Of a stretch of 64,000 nt of DNA, positions 29,902 to 37,753 are shown piece after piece. Every line of letters begins with the position of its first letter. Position 1 is the first letter of the stretch. The stretch spans positions 32,011-96,010 of the forward strand of contig QXCQ01000126.1 of NCBI GenBank assembly GCA_003576535.1, read 5' to 3'. The DNA comes from Nakamurella silvestris. Its GTDB lineage: Bacteria > Actinomycetota > Actinomycetes > Mycobacteriales > Nakamurellaceae. The notes beneath the pieces were generated by a model that saw only the letters and a program-made list of their open reading frames with translations, did not search any database and was not told where the DNA came from. A program made the translations under genes and the position numbers.

Positions 29902-30680
29902 CCGGAATGGAGGGACTTCTCCTGCGGCTGCCCGAGGACTACCGTGGGCCGCTGGTGTGCGGATCGGACGCCGTCCGCACCTCGGGCACGATGATCCAGG
30001 ACCCGACCTGGATGGCCGAGCAGCTCCGGCTGCGCGGCGAGATCTGGTCGATCAGCGACGTTCCGGTGCTGGCCACCCTGTGGTGGTACTCGGCAAGTCA
30101 TTTCCTCCTCACCCCGACCATCGCCGGACTGGTGGTGACGGGCGAGGTCCTCTCACCGTTGTTGCCGGACCTGATGCTGCACCATCGACCGGACTCCCGG
30201 GTGACCGGTGCCGATTCCACCCGGGTGGTCCCGACGGACGACCCGATCCAGGCGGCTGCCGAGATGCTCGGCGAGATGCTCACCGGTGTCATCGATCTGG
30301 TCGCCGGCCTCAGTGGACGCTCCGCCCGTGCCCTGTGGGCCCTGGCGACCGACTCACTGGCGAACCGGGCACTCTTCTTCGGCGAGGCGATCGGTGCGAT
30401 CGATCGGGCCACCTCGGTGGTCACCGAATTGTGTGCGGCGGTCGGGATCTCGGCTCCGGATCCGGCCCGGCCGCAGCTGCCGCTGCCCCGGTTCGTCGAC
30501 ATGGCCCCTCCCCCGGCGAACGCCCAGGTGCGCCGGTTGGTCCACCGGCAGTCGTGTTGTCTGCTCTACCGGGTACCGGGTGAGCAGCTGTGCTCCTCCT
30601 GTCCTCGACGCCATCCTGAGGACCGACGCGCCGACCTCGGCACTCCGACACCCGTTGTCCCCGAAGCACTCCACCCCTGA
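29898..30680 (+). CDS. FhuF-like (2Fe-2S) reductase at the end of the B12-controlled importer operon
   Basis: A 260-residue protein with the C-terminal iron-sulfur motif of FhuF ferric-siderophore reductases: Cys220-Cys221, then Cys232 and Cys235 (CC-X10-C-X2-C). The N-terminal 200 residues are helical with the family-style PVLATLWWYSASHFL segment. FhuF proteins release iron by reducing the chelated metal in the cytoplasm. Here the gene overlaps the ATPase stop (ATGA) in an operon under a cobalamin riboswitch, which suggests reduction of an imported cobalt complex rather than iron. That is inference; a siderophore system that merely shares the riboswitch cannot be excluded. No terminator is obvious directly after the stop on the plus strand. 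Confidence 0.85.
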   Translation: MTGMEGLLLRLPEDYRGPLVCGSDAVRTSGTMIQDPTWMAEQLRLRGEIWSISDVPVLATLWWYSASHFLLTPTIAGLVVTGEVLSPLLPDLMLHHRPDSRVTGADSTRVVPTDDPIQAAAEMLGEMLTGVIDLVAGLSGRSARALWALATDSLANRALFFGEAIGAIDRATSVVTELCAAVGISAPDPARPQLPLPRFVDMAPPPANAQVRRLVHRQSCCLLYRVPGEQLCSSCPRRHPEDRRADLGTPTPVVPEALHP

Positions 30681-30726
30681 GGACCGGGATCCTAATCCCA
30701 GGCACCCTCGTTCTGGTACACAAAAA

Positions 30727-30763
30727 ATCGGGCCCGCGCCACCCCCGGTGGCGCGGGCCCGAT
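30727..30763 (-). terminator. Rho-independent terminator of the sigma/paralogue cluster
   Basis: A perfect 16-bp stem (atcgggcccgcgccac at 30727-30742 with its complement at 30748-30763), followed on the minus strand by six T residues, lies 34 bases after the last paralogue. It also faces the end of the importer operon and may stop transcription from that side. Confidence 0.92.
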
Positions 30764-30796
30764 CAGGGCAGCCGGTGACGGGCACCGGCACGGGGA

Positions 30797-32113
30797 CTAG
30801 GAACCTGCGGTGAAGTCCAGGGCGCTGTCGGCGACGGCGTTGACGGTCCACTGGGATCCGTCAGCGGAGCTGAGCAGGTAGGCCGGGATCAGCAGGGTGG
30901 AGTTGTCGTCCTGGTACTGGCTGATGGTGGTCAGTTCGGCCTTGGTGATCGTCACATCGGTGACGGGCCAGGAGATCGCCGAACCGGGCTTCGCCAGCGC
31001 CGGGACGGTCGGCTCGGCCGGCTCGGCCGGGGCGACGTCGACAGCGGCACCGCCGCGGGCGGCCGCGTCGTACATGATCGGTCCACCGACGGAACCGAAA
31101 CGCGGGTCCGAGAGGCGGGCGACCGCGTCCTTGGCGGAGATCGTCGGGTAGTCGCCGAGGGAGACGATCGGGGCCAGCGGGCCGCTCACGTTCTGCACAC
31201 CGTCGGCGACCAGGCTGATGCTCCAGGAGATCCCGGAGACGTTGCCGTCGATCAGCAGGTCGGCAGTGACGTAGCTGGACTTGGTGTCACCGGAGTCCTG
31301 GGCGGTGAACTTCAGGTCCGCGAGGTCGACACCGAGGCCGGTCAGCACCTTCTTGGCCTTGGCGACGGCCTTGTCGCCCTGGGGCGCGGGGCCGGAGTCG
31401 ACCGGGGTGCAGGTCGGTGCCACCGCGACATCGCTGCCGCCCGTGGTGGAGTCACCCTCGGCCGGAGTCGGGCAGGCCCACGGATCGATGGTCGGATCGT
31501 AGAAGCTCAGGCTGGCCGTGCCGTCCGGGGAGACCTGGACGCTGGGGCCGGTGCCGTCGACCGGGCCGATGACCCAGGCGCCGTACTCCTTGCGGGGCTC
31601 ACCCTTGACCCCGAGCTCGCCGGCGATCTTCTTGGCGGTGTCGGCGGAGAACACCGAGGCCGGATCGAAGGTCCAGGCCTTGCCGTTGCCCGCTTCGGTG
31701 GACAGGCCGTCGCCGGCGGTGAAGACGATCCGTCCGCCGTAGCCGTAGGCCATTTTGCTGTCGCCGGCGGAGGCGGTGCGCCCACCGGCCGGGCCGGACC
31801 CACTCGCGGTGTTGGAGCCACTGGCCTCGCCACCGGCCACCGGGGCCGGGGCCGGCGCGATGTCCGGGGTGAGGGCGGCGGAGCTGGGCAGGCTGACATG
31901 CGAGGGGGCGGCCGGCGACACGGTGGCCGGGGCTGCTGCCGGAGAGGATGAGTTGGTGTTGCCGATGGCGTAGCCGCCGACACCGATGACCACGGCGCCG
32001 AGGGTGGCTGCGGTGACCTGGACCCAGCGGCGGCCGGAGCCGTTGCGGGTGGCCGGGGCGTCCTGCACGTTCAAGGCCTGGGCAGGCTGGTCGTCAGAGA
32101 ATTCGTTCGTCAT
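30797..32113 (-). CDS. Membrane-anchored sensor-like protein, paralogue 1 of the ECF sigma cluster
   Basis: A 438-residue protein of unrecognised family. A 30-residue cytoplasmic N-terminus ending GSGRRW precedes one membrane helix (31-50), then a Ser/Pro/Ala-rich linker to about 110 and a large exported domain. Segments shared with the next three genes are AWTFDPASVFS, GPVDGTGPSVQVSPDGTASL, PLAPIVSLGDYPTISAKDAV, ARLSDPRF, WPVTDVTI and a C-terminal PAYLLSSADGSQWTVNAVAD leading into ALDF. Two cysteine-containing stretches (ACPTPAEG, PTCTP) may form a disulfide. The topology suits an anti-sigma-like or substrate-sensing role but no anti-sigma zinc motif is present. It is last in the cluster and followed by a strong terminator. 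Confidence 0.75.
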   Translation of the reverse strand: MTNEFSDDQPAQALNVQDAPATRNGSGRRWVQVTAATLGAVVIGVGGYAIGNTNSSSPAAAPATVSPAAPSHVSLPSSAALTPDIAPAPAPVAGGEASGSNTASGSGPAGGRTASAGDSKMAYGYGGRIVFTAGDGLSTEAGNGKAWTFDPASVFSADTAKKIAGELGVKGEPRKEYGAWVIGPVDGTGPSVQVSPDGTASLSFYDPTIDPWACPTPAEGDSTTGGSDVAVAPTCTPVDSGPAPQGDKAVAKAKKVLTGLGVDLADLKFTAQDSGDTKSSYVTADLLIDGNVSGISWSISLVADGVQNVSGPLAPIVSLGDYPTISAKDAVARLSDPRFGSVGGPIMYDAAARGGAAVDVAPAEPAEPTVPALAKPGSAISWPVTDVTITKAELTTISQYQDDNSTLLIPAYLLSSADGSQWTVNAVADSALDFTAGS

Positions 32114-32232
32114 GATGCACTCCGATGTGTTCGTTCTTCAGGGGCGTACTGATGGCGACAGCGTTGAGGTGACAGCAGTTCTCGATGAAGCTGGACTGCA
32201 GGTGGTACTGAACTGCGGGAAACGGCGAGGGA

Positions 32233-33645
32233 TCAGCCCTGGAAGTCGAAGGCCGAGTCCGCCGCAGCGATGACGGTCCACGTCGAACCGGCATCATCGG
32301 TGAGGTGGTAGGCGGGAAGCAGCAGGACCGCGCCGTCCTGCTGGAACTGCTGGGTCACGGCCAGGGAGGAACCGGAGATGGTCACCCGGTCGACCGGCCA
32401 GGCGATGGGCGCACCCGGCTGGAGCACGGCCGGCGGGGTCGGATCGGCAACCGTGGCACCGCTGACGGCACCACCGTCGTCGGCGGCTCCGGTCACCGTG
32501 CCGCCGTCGAAGAGGACCGGACCGGTGGTACCGAACCGCGGATCGGACAACCGGGCCACGGCCTCGACCGGGGAGATCACCGGGAGGTCACCGAGGGGGA
32601 CCACCGGGGCGAGCGGACCGTAGAGGCTCTGCACGCCGTCGGCAACCAGGCCGACGCTCCAGGTCAGACCGCTGGGGGCGTCCCCGACCGTGACCTCTGC
32701 CATCACCGTGGTGAGGGAGGTGTCCATCGGGTCAGGGACGGTGAAGGTCACGGTGGAGGTGTCCACACCGAGGGAGCCCAGCAGGGTGGTGGCCTCGGTG
32801 ATCGCCGCAGCGCCGGTGGGTGCCACGCCGGTGACCGTGCAGGTGGCCGAGGTGTCCCCGGCACAGCGGTACGGGTCCTTGGACGGGTCGCTGTAGCTGA
32901 CGTTCGCCGCGCCGTCCGGCATCAGCTGCACGGCGGGGCCGGAGCCGTCCACCGGGCCGACGTTCCAGCTGCCGTTTTCCAGCCGGGGCGTCCCGGCGAC
33001 ACCGAGTTCCCTGGCCACGGTGGCCACGGTCTTCTTGGAGAACACCGAGGCCGGGTCCAAGGTCCAGCCCTGTGCCTGACCGGTCTGGCTGGACAGGCCG
33101 CTGCCGGCGGTGAAGACGGTGCGGTTTCCGACCATCATCTTGGTGTCGGCCCCACCGCCCGCCATCGCGTTCGGCGGGACATCCGCCCCGGGCGTCGGGG
33201 GCACCGAGCCCCGGTTGGCACCCGGGGTGGTCGCGGACGTGGTGGGATCGGCCGTCTCGGGAGATCCGGCAGGTGCGCTGGGCGCCACCACCGTCGGGGC
33301 GGCGATATCGCTCTGGCCGGTGCTGCCGGTGTTGCCCACCAGGTAACCCCCGAGCCCGACGGCCATGACACCGACGGCGGCGGCGGCGACCTGCAACCAG
33401 CGGCGCTGCCCGGACCGGCGGGTGCGGGCCTCGTCGAGGTCCAACACCATGGCCCGTACGCCGCCGGCCGAATCGGCGGCGAACAGGTCGTCACCGATCC
33501 CGTCGGCCTCGATGCGGGCGTCGATCCGGCGGCGCAGCGCAGCCAGGTCCGGTGCCGCACCGGCGGCCGGATCCTGCAGGCGGATCAGATCGAACGGATC
33601 ACGCCCGGTGCCGGCGGGTTCGCCGGTCGACTCGTTGTGTGCCAC
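32233..33645 (-). CDS. Membrane-anchored sensor-like protein, paralogue 2 of the ECF sigma cluster
   Basis: A 470-residue protein and the closest relative of paralogue 1. Its cytoplasmic N-terminus is longer (about 83 residues) and contains DPFDLIRLQDPAAG and PDLAALRRRIDARIEADG, a style common in actinobacterial proteins encoded beside ECF sigma genes. The helix spans about 84-103 and the exported domain repeats the shared segments (WTLDPASVFS, GPVDGSGPAVQLMPDGAANV, PLAPVVPLGDLPVISPVEAV, ARLSDPRF, and a final SAFDF). The start is the GTG at 33645 because GGAGGT lies six bases upstream; an upstream ATG at 33660 overlaps that site. A possible ECF promoter lies at 33720-33748 in the gap to paralogue 3. 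Confidence 0.75.
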   Translation of the reverse strand: MAHNESTGEPAGTGRDPFDLIRLQDPAAGAAPDLAALRRRIDARIEADGIGDDLFAADSAGGVRAMVLDLDEARTRRSGQRRWLQVAAAAVGVMAVGLGGYLVGNTGSTGQSDIAAPTVVAPSAPAGSPETADPTTSATTPGANRGSVPPTPGADVPPNAMAGGGADTKMMVGNRTVFTAGSGLSSQTGQAQGWTLDPASVFSKKTVATVARELGVAGTPRLENGSWNVGPVDGSGPAVQLMPDGAANVSYSDPSKDPYRCAGDTSATCTVTGVAPTGAAAITEATTLLGSLGVDTSTVTFTVPDPMDTSLTTVMAEVTVGDAPSGLTWSVGLVADGVQSLYGPLAPVVPLGDLPVISPVEAVARLSDPRFGTTGPVLFDGGTVTGAADDGGAVSGATVADPTPPAVLQPGAPIAWPVDRVTISGSSLAVTQQFQQDGAVLLLPAYHLTDDAGSTWTVIAAADSAFDFQG

Positions 33646-33719
33646 GGAAAGGACCTCCAAGTGAGTTCGACCTGGGGGCCGAACTGGTTCTACTCGGTAT
33701 ATGTCCCTGCATCGGATTC

Positions 33720-33748
33720 TCTGACGTGGCAGCTGAAATACTTTTGAC
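33720..33748 (-). promoter_or_regulatory. Candidate ECF promoter before paralogue 2
   Basis: On the minus strand GTCAAAA (33742-33748) is followed after 15 bases by CGTCAGA (33720-33726). The same -10-like heptamer and a near-identical -35-like heptamer occur before the sigma gene. The region is clearly richer in A+T than its surroundings. Confidence 0.4.
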
Positions 33749-33784
33749 CATTTTCACGTCCGCGCTGCGGCCGCGCCGCTGGAA

Positions 33785-35065
33785 TCAGCCGAAGTCCAGG
33801 GCCTCGTCGGCGACGGCCATCACCACCCACGACGATTTCTGCTGGTCGTAGAGGCGGTAGCTCGGCAGCAGCACGGTGCTCCCGTCCCCTTGGAACTGTT
33901 GTGCGTACACCAGATCGGCGGACAGGATGGTCACCGACCGCACCGGCCAGTCGATCGTGGAGCCGGGTGCCGGCACCACCGGGACCTGGACGCTCTCCGT
34001 TTCCGGCCCGTACTCGGCCACCCCTTCGATGGTCTCGTACTGCCACGCACCGCTGAGGTAGCGGGGATCGTTCATCCGCTCCGTCGCCTCGGCAGCAGAC
34101 ACCACGGGAAAGGTCCCGAGCCCGACCAACGGGGCCAATGGCCCGGTGAGACTGCGGATCTCGGACCCGTCGGTCATCACCATCCAGGGAGTTCCCGTGG
34201 AATGACCGTCGATGAGCTGCTCCACCACGAAGGTCCGGTTGGTGTCGCCGACGTCACTGAGTTGACGGAAGGACAGGTCCGCCACCTCCACGCCGAGCTC
34301 GGCGAGCACATCCGAGATCAGGCCGAAGGAGGCCTTCTCCGATTCCGCCGGATCTGCCTTCGGGCTGCACAGGTCGGGGCCCGGGGTGGTCGACCTGCAG
34401 GCCGCGCTGTCCAGTGAAGGGTTCTCGTAGAGCATCCCGGCCATACCGTCCGTCGAGACCTGCAGCGTGGCATCCAGATTGTTCTGGTAGCCGACCGTCC
34501 AGGTGCCCAACTCCTCGGTCGGCTCGCCGGTGACGCCCAACACCTTCGCCACCCGCGCGATGCCGCTCCGGGTGAGGACGGACGCCTGGTCGAACACCCA
34601 GGCCGGGGCGGTGCCCACGATCGAGGGCAGCTCGGGGCCGGCCAGGAAGTGCCGATGCTCGCCCGCACCCATGCCGCCGTACATCGGGTATCCGCCGTAG
34701 CCCGGATCGAACGCGATGCCCGGAAGGTCGGACATCTGCCCGGTCGGCGAGGAGGACGGAGCCTTGAGGCCCAGCAGCATCGAGGGTGCCGCCGCCTGAC
34801 CGTCGGTGACGGTGTGGCCACCGCCGGCGAGGGCGTATCCACCGATCAGACCGACGACGAGTGTGCCTGCGGCCAGGGCCAGGGCGATCCCCCGGCCGCG
34901 GCGGCCGACCGGTCGCCGAGCTGCCGCATCCTCGGCGGCGGTGAGCGTCCGGTCCTCCTCCAGATCCCGTTGCGGCTCGACCGGCCGGTTCGCGGCGGGT
35001 GCCGCCGGATCCGCGGGATCCGGGGCCACGATCTCGAACAGGTCCGGAGGCGGCTCCCCCGCCAT
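33785..35065 (-). CDS. Membrane-anchored sensor-like protein, paralogue 3 of the ECF sigma cluster
   Basis: A 426-residue protein with a 59-residue cytoplasmic part (PPPDLFEIVAPDPADPAAP), a membrane helix at about 60-80 and an exported domain. It is more distant from paralogues 1 and 2 but keeps AWVFDQASVLTR, PLAPLVGLGTFPVVSAAEAT, ERMNDPRY, WPVRSVTI, LLPSYRLYDQQKSSWVVMAV and a final ALDFG. Its ATG at 35065 shares a base with the stop of paralogue 4 (TGATG), so the two are translationally coupled. Three cysteines in the exported part (SAACRST, DLCSP) could form disulfides. Function is unknown. Confidence 0.75.
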   Translation of the reverse strand: MAGEPPPDLFEIVAPDPADPAAPAANRPVEPQRDLEEDRTLTAAEDAAARRPVGRRGRGIALALAAGTLVVGLIGGYALAGGGHTVTDGQAAAPSMLLGLKAPSSSPTGQMSDLPGIAFDPGYGGYPMYGGMGAGEHRHFLAGPELPSIVGTAPAWVFDQASVLTRSGIARVAKVLGVTGEPTEELGTWTVGYQNNLDATLQVSTDGMAGMLYENPSLDSAACRSTTPGPDLCSPKADPAESEKASFGLISDVLAELGVEVADLSFRQLSDVGDTNRTFVVEQLIDGHSTGTPWMVMTDGSEIRSLTGPLAPLVGLGTFPVVSAAEATERMNDPRYLSGAWQYETIEGVAEYGPETESVQVPVVPAPGSTIDWPVRSVTILSADLVYAQQFQGDGSTVLLPSYRLYDQQKSSWVVMAVADEALDFG

Positions 35066-36336
35066 CAGTACCCGCCTCCGAGGCTCAGGTCCTCTTCGGC
35101 GATCGACACCACGATGTGCCGGTCGCCGTTCTCGTCCTCCAGGTAGAAGGACGGCAGCATCAGCACCGTGCCGTCGGGGAGCGTGTGCGAGGACCAGCCC
35201 GGCCGGGCCGCGGTGATCACGATCTCGGTACTCGGCCAGATGATCGGACCGGTCACGTCCGGCAGCTCGGGCACCGCCGGTTCCCCGGTGCCTGTGAGCA
35301 CTCCGAGGCCAGAGTCGACAAAGGCGGTGTTCGAGCGGAAACGGAGGTCATTGAGCCGGTCGACCGCCTCCCGGGCGGAGACCACGGCGACCTTACGTAC
35401 CGGCTTCCATTCGGCGATGGACCCGGAGAAGGCGGTGACCACCCCACCGTTCACCGTGATGACGACCTGCAGCCCGGTCGGTTTCCCGTCGGTCGTCTCC
35501 TGCAGGGTGATCTGTCGGGTGTCGGCGTCGGGCACCGCAATCATCGTCTGCTCGAAGGTGCGCTCGGCGCCGAGCAGTTCGGTGAGGAATCCGGTGGCCG
35601 TGACCAGGGCCGCGTCGTCCCGGGACTTCGGATCACTGACGTCGACCAGGCACAGGCCGGCCTGCGGAAGCTGGTGGCCACAGCCCTGTTCGGCAATCGA
35701 CGGTGCCTGGTAGTACAGACCGGCCGTACCGTCCGCCGACACCCGGACCAGGCCGCCCGGGGCCCCGTCCGCGCCGACCACCCAGGCATTGTCCTTCCCC
35801 TCCACCGATCCGAGGACCCCCAGGCGGTGGGCAAGCCGGGCGACGAACTGCCGGGTGAGGACCGTGCTCTGATCCAGCACCCAGAGCTGCGCGGTGCCCG
35901 CCTTCGGGGACAGGGACTCGGCGGGGCTGAAATGCTCCGGGGCGCTGCGGCCCGAGGCGGGCATGGACCCTCCCACGTCCACCACGAACTCGCCGGTCTC
36001 CGGGTCGGCCGCGCCGCCTGCCCGGCTGCCCTCGATCTCCTCGCCCAGATACAGATCGAAACTCGAGGTCGGCGTGGTGTCGGAGGGTGCCGGCACCGCG
36101 GCGGCGATCCCCGGGACCTGGGCCGACCCACCGTCATGGCGACCGAGGGTGTACCCCCCGACCCCGACAGCCAGGGCGATCACCAGGCCGGTCGCCACCC
36201 GGGCTCGCCCGCCGCCCCGGGCGGGCGAACGCCGAGGCCCGGCAGATCGCGCCGCGAGATCGACCATCGGCACCGGTGGTTCGGTGGACCCCGCCCCGTC
36301 GAAAAGCTCGTTGTACCGCTCTGGATCCCCGGACAT
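35065..36336 (-). CDS. Membrane-anchored sensor-like protein, paralogue 4 (next to the sigma gene)
   Basis: A 423-residue protein, the most divergent copy and the one directly after the sigma gene (57-base gap). Its N-terminus contains RYNELFDGAG, the membrane helix is about 46-65 (VATGLVIALAVGVGGYTLG), and the exported domain keeps LWVLDQSTVLTRQFVARLAH, VVSAREAVDRLNDLRF and LMLPSFYLEDENGD; the C-terminus ends LSLGGGY instead of ALDF. By position it is the best candidate for an anti-sigma factor acting on the neighbouring sigma. No zinc-binding HX3CX2C anti-sigma motif is present, so any such activity would need a different domain. Confidence 0.75.
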   Translation of the reverse strand: MSGDPERYNELFDGAGSTEPPVPMVDLAARSAGPRRSPARGGGRARVATGLVIALAVGVGGYTLGRHDGGSAQVPGIAAAVPAPSDTTPTSSFDLYLGEEIEGSRAGGAADPETGEFVVDVGGSMPASGRSAPEHFSPAESLSPKAGTAQLWVLDQSTVLTRQFVARLAHRLGVLGSVEGKDNAWVVGADGAPGGLVRVSADGTAGLYYQAPSIAEQGCGHQLPQAGLCLVDVSDPKSRDDAALVTATGFLTELLGAERTFEQTMIAVPDADTRQITLQETTDGKPTGLQVVITVNGGVVTAFSGSIAEWKPVRKVAVVSAREAVDRLNDLRFRSNTAFVDSGLGVLTGTGEPAVPELPDVTGPIIWPSTEIVITAARPGWSSHTLPDGTVLMLPSFYLEDENGDRHIVVSIAEEDLSLGGGY

Positions 36337-36393
36337 CCCGTCGCCGCCCCTCCCCGGACCGTCCGACGTCGGCGATCCTGCGTGCTGTGCAGC

Positions 36394-36918
36394 TTAACCG
36401 GAGGTCGGACGGTCCTCCCAGGCCCGGGTCAGGTGGGTCCGGGCCCGGTACAGGGCCGCGTCCGCCGCCGCCCGGCTCAGGCCGAGCACCTCCGCCAGCT
36501 CGGCACCCTTGAGCCCCTCCCAGGCGGCGAGCAGCAGCACCTGCCGGTCGCGGGGGGACAACACGTCCAGCACCCGCCGGATCTCCTCCGATTCGATGGC
36601 CGCATAGGCCGAATCGGCCGGGTCGATCTGTTCGGGCAACTCGGCCACCGGCGTCGGCCGCCCCTTGCGGCGATGGTTGGCCAGCACAAATCCGGCCGTC
36701 CGGTACAACCAGGGCAGCTCCGCCTCGGCCGGCACGTCCTCGCGTCGCCGCCAGGCCGTGGCGAACACGTCCGCGGTCAGGTCGTCCACATCGTCGCTGG
36801 GTGCACGCCGGGCGAAGTAGCGGTACAGGTCGGCGGAGTGCCGGGCGAAAAGATCGTTGAACCAGGACTCATCGGAGTGCACCTGGGTGGTCCCTTCGGG
36901 TGCCGTCGTAGTCCTCAC
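36394..36918 (-). CDS. ECF RNA polymerase sigma factor
   Basis: A sigma-70 family protein of up to 174 residues with only regions 2 and 4. Region 2 reads LFARHSADLYRYFARRAPSD, DVDDLTADVFATAWRR and PWLYRTAGFVLANHRR; region 4 reads SPRDRQVLLLAAWEGLKGAE and LAEVLGLSRAAADAALYRAR. It should recruit RNA polymerase to a small regulon that includes its own operon. The GTG at 36918 gives the full frame, but a GTG at 36882 has a better AAGGGA site and begins just before the conserved region (HSDESWFNDLF). The four paralogous membrane proteins follow on the same strand. A promoter-like GTGAAAA-N16-CGTCAGA lies upstream. Confidence 0.93.
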   Translation of the reverse strand: MRTTTAPEGTTQVHSDESWFNDLFARHSADLYRYFARRAPSDDVDDLTADVFATAWRRREDVPAEAELPWLYRTAGFVLANHRRKGRPTPVAELPEQIDPADSAYAAIESEEIRRVLDVLSPRDRQVLLLAAWEGLKGAELAEVLGLSRAAADAALYRARTHLTRAWEDRPTSG

Positions 36919-36946
36919 ACAGTTTTTGTGTGCCCGCAGCCGGGGA

Positions 36947-36976
36947 TCTGACGGCGGTCGAAGAAGATCTTTTCAC
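36947..36976 (-). promoter_or_regulatory. Candidate ECF-type promoter of the sigma operon
   Basis: GTGAAAA (36970-36976) and CGTCAGA (36947-36953) are separated by 16 bases on the minus strand, 29 bases before the sigma start. CGTC is a frequent ECF -10 core. A similar pair occurs before paralogue 2, which suggests autoregulation. Confidence 0.45.
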
Positions 36977-37025
36977 GGTGCCGGTTCGGTCGGGGTTGTT
37001 CGTCGCCGAACCCGGGGCGCACCGC

Positions 37026-37715
37026 TCAGGAGCCGGACCCCTGTGCCTGCCGCATCCGGTCGGCGTGGGCCCGGGCGACGGCCCGCAGGTCCGTCTCCGG
37101 GTCGGCCCCGGCCGCGCCGGCGGCGAAGGCGATGCGGAAGATCTGCTCGGCCGGGCTGTCGCCTGCGGGCAGCGGCACCTGGACCCCGAACTTGTGGGAG
37201 CGGGCACCGAGCTTGCCGGCCAGGGCGACGGCCGGTGCCGCCAGCGCGACCCCGTCCAAGGCCGAGGACCTGCCCTTCTCCTGCTTCTTCAGCTCGTCCC
37301 AGCGCAGCTGCTGGTCCGCCGAGTCCAGGACCTCGCCCTCGTCGGCGAAAACATGCGGGTGCCGACGGACGAGTTTGTCCACCAGCCCGGCCGCGACGTC
37401 ATCGATGTCGAACCCGCCTTCTTCCCTGGGCTTCTCGGCAGCCACCCGGGCATGGAAGAGGACCTGGAGCAGGACGTCGCCGAGTTCCTCCCGGATGGCG
37501 ACCTCGTCCTGGTCCTCGATGGCCTGGACCAGCTCGAAACACTCCTCGACCAGGTACCGCACCAGGGATTCGTGGGTCTGCTCGGCGTCCCACGGGCACC
37601 CGCCCGGCGAGCGGAGCCGGTCCATGATCTCCGTCGCCGCCAGCAACTGGTGGCCGGGCACCTGATCCGGATCGCCGTTGACGGGGTGATTGCCGGAGGC
37701 GGGCGCGAGGGTCAT
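37026..37715 (-). CDS. mazG: Nucleoside triphosphate pyrophosphohydrolase
   Basis: A 229-residue MazG-type house-cleaning enzyme that hydrolyses (d)NTPs to monophosphates and pyrophosphate. The first MazG domain is clear: LRSPGGCPWDAEQTHESLVR, then EECFELVQAIEDQD and EELGDVLLQVLFHA carrying the EEXXE/EXXD metal ligands. The C-terminal half is shortened and degenerate (RWDELKKQEKG then an Ala-rich stretch), as in other actinobacterial copies with a single active domain. The ATG at 37715 is chosen for its AGG site; a GTG at 37754 overlapping the upstream stop (TAGTG) is possible. It follows the SurA-like lipoprotein gene, a pairing common in actinobacteria. Confidence 0.92.
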   Translation of the reverse strand: MTLAPASGNHPVNGDPDQVPGHQLLAATEIMDRLRSPGGCPWDAEQTHESLVRYLVEECFELVQAIEDQDEVAIREELGDVLLQVLFHARVAAEKPREEGGFDIDDVAAGLVDKLVRRHPHVFADEGEVLDSADQQLRWDELKKQEKGRSSALDGVALAAPAVALAGKLGARSHKFGVQVPLPAGDSPAEQIFRIAFAAGAAGADPETDLRAVARAHADRMRQAQGSGS

Positions 37716-37753
37716 GTGCCTGAGGATATTCGCCCCGGGAGGCCCGCCGACCA

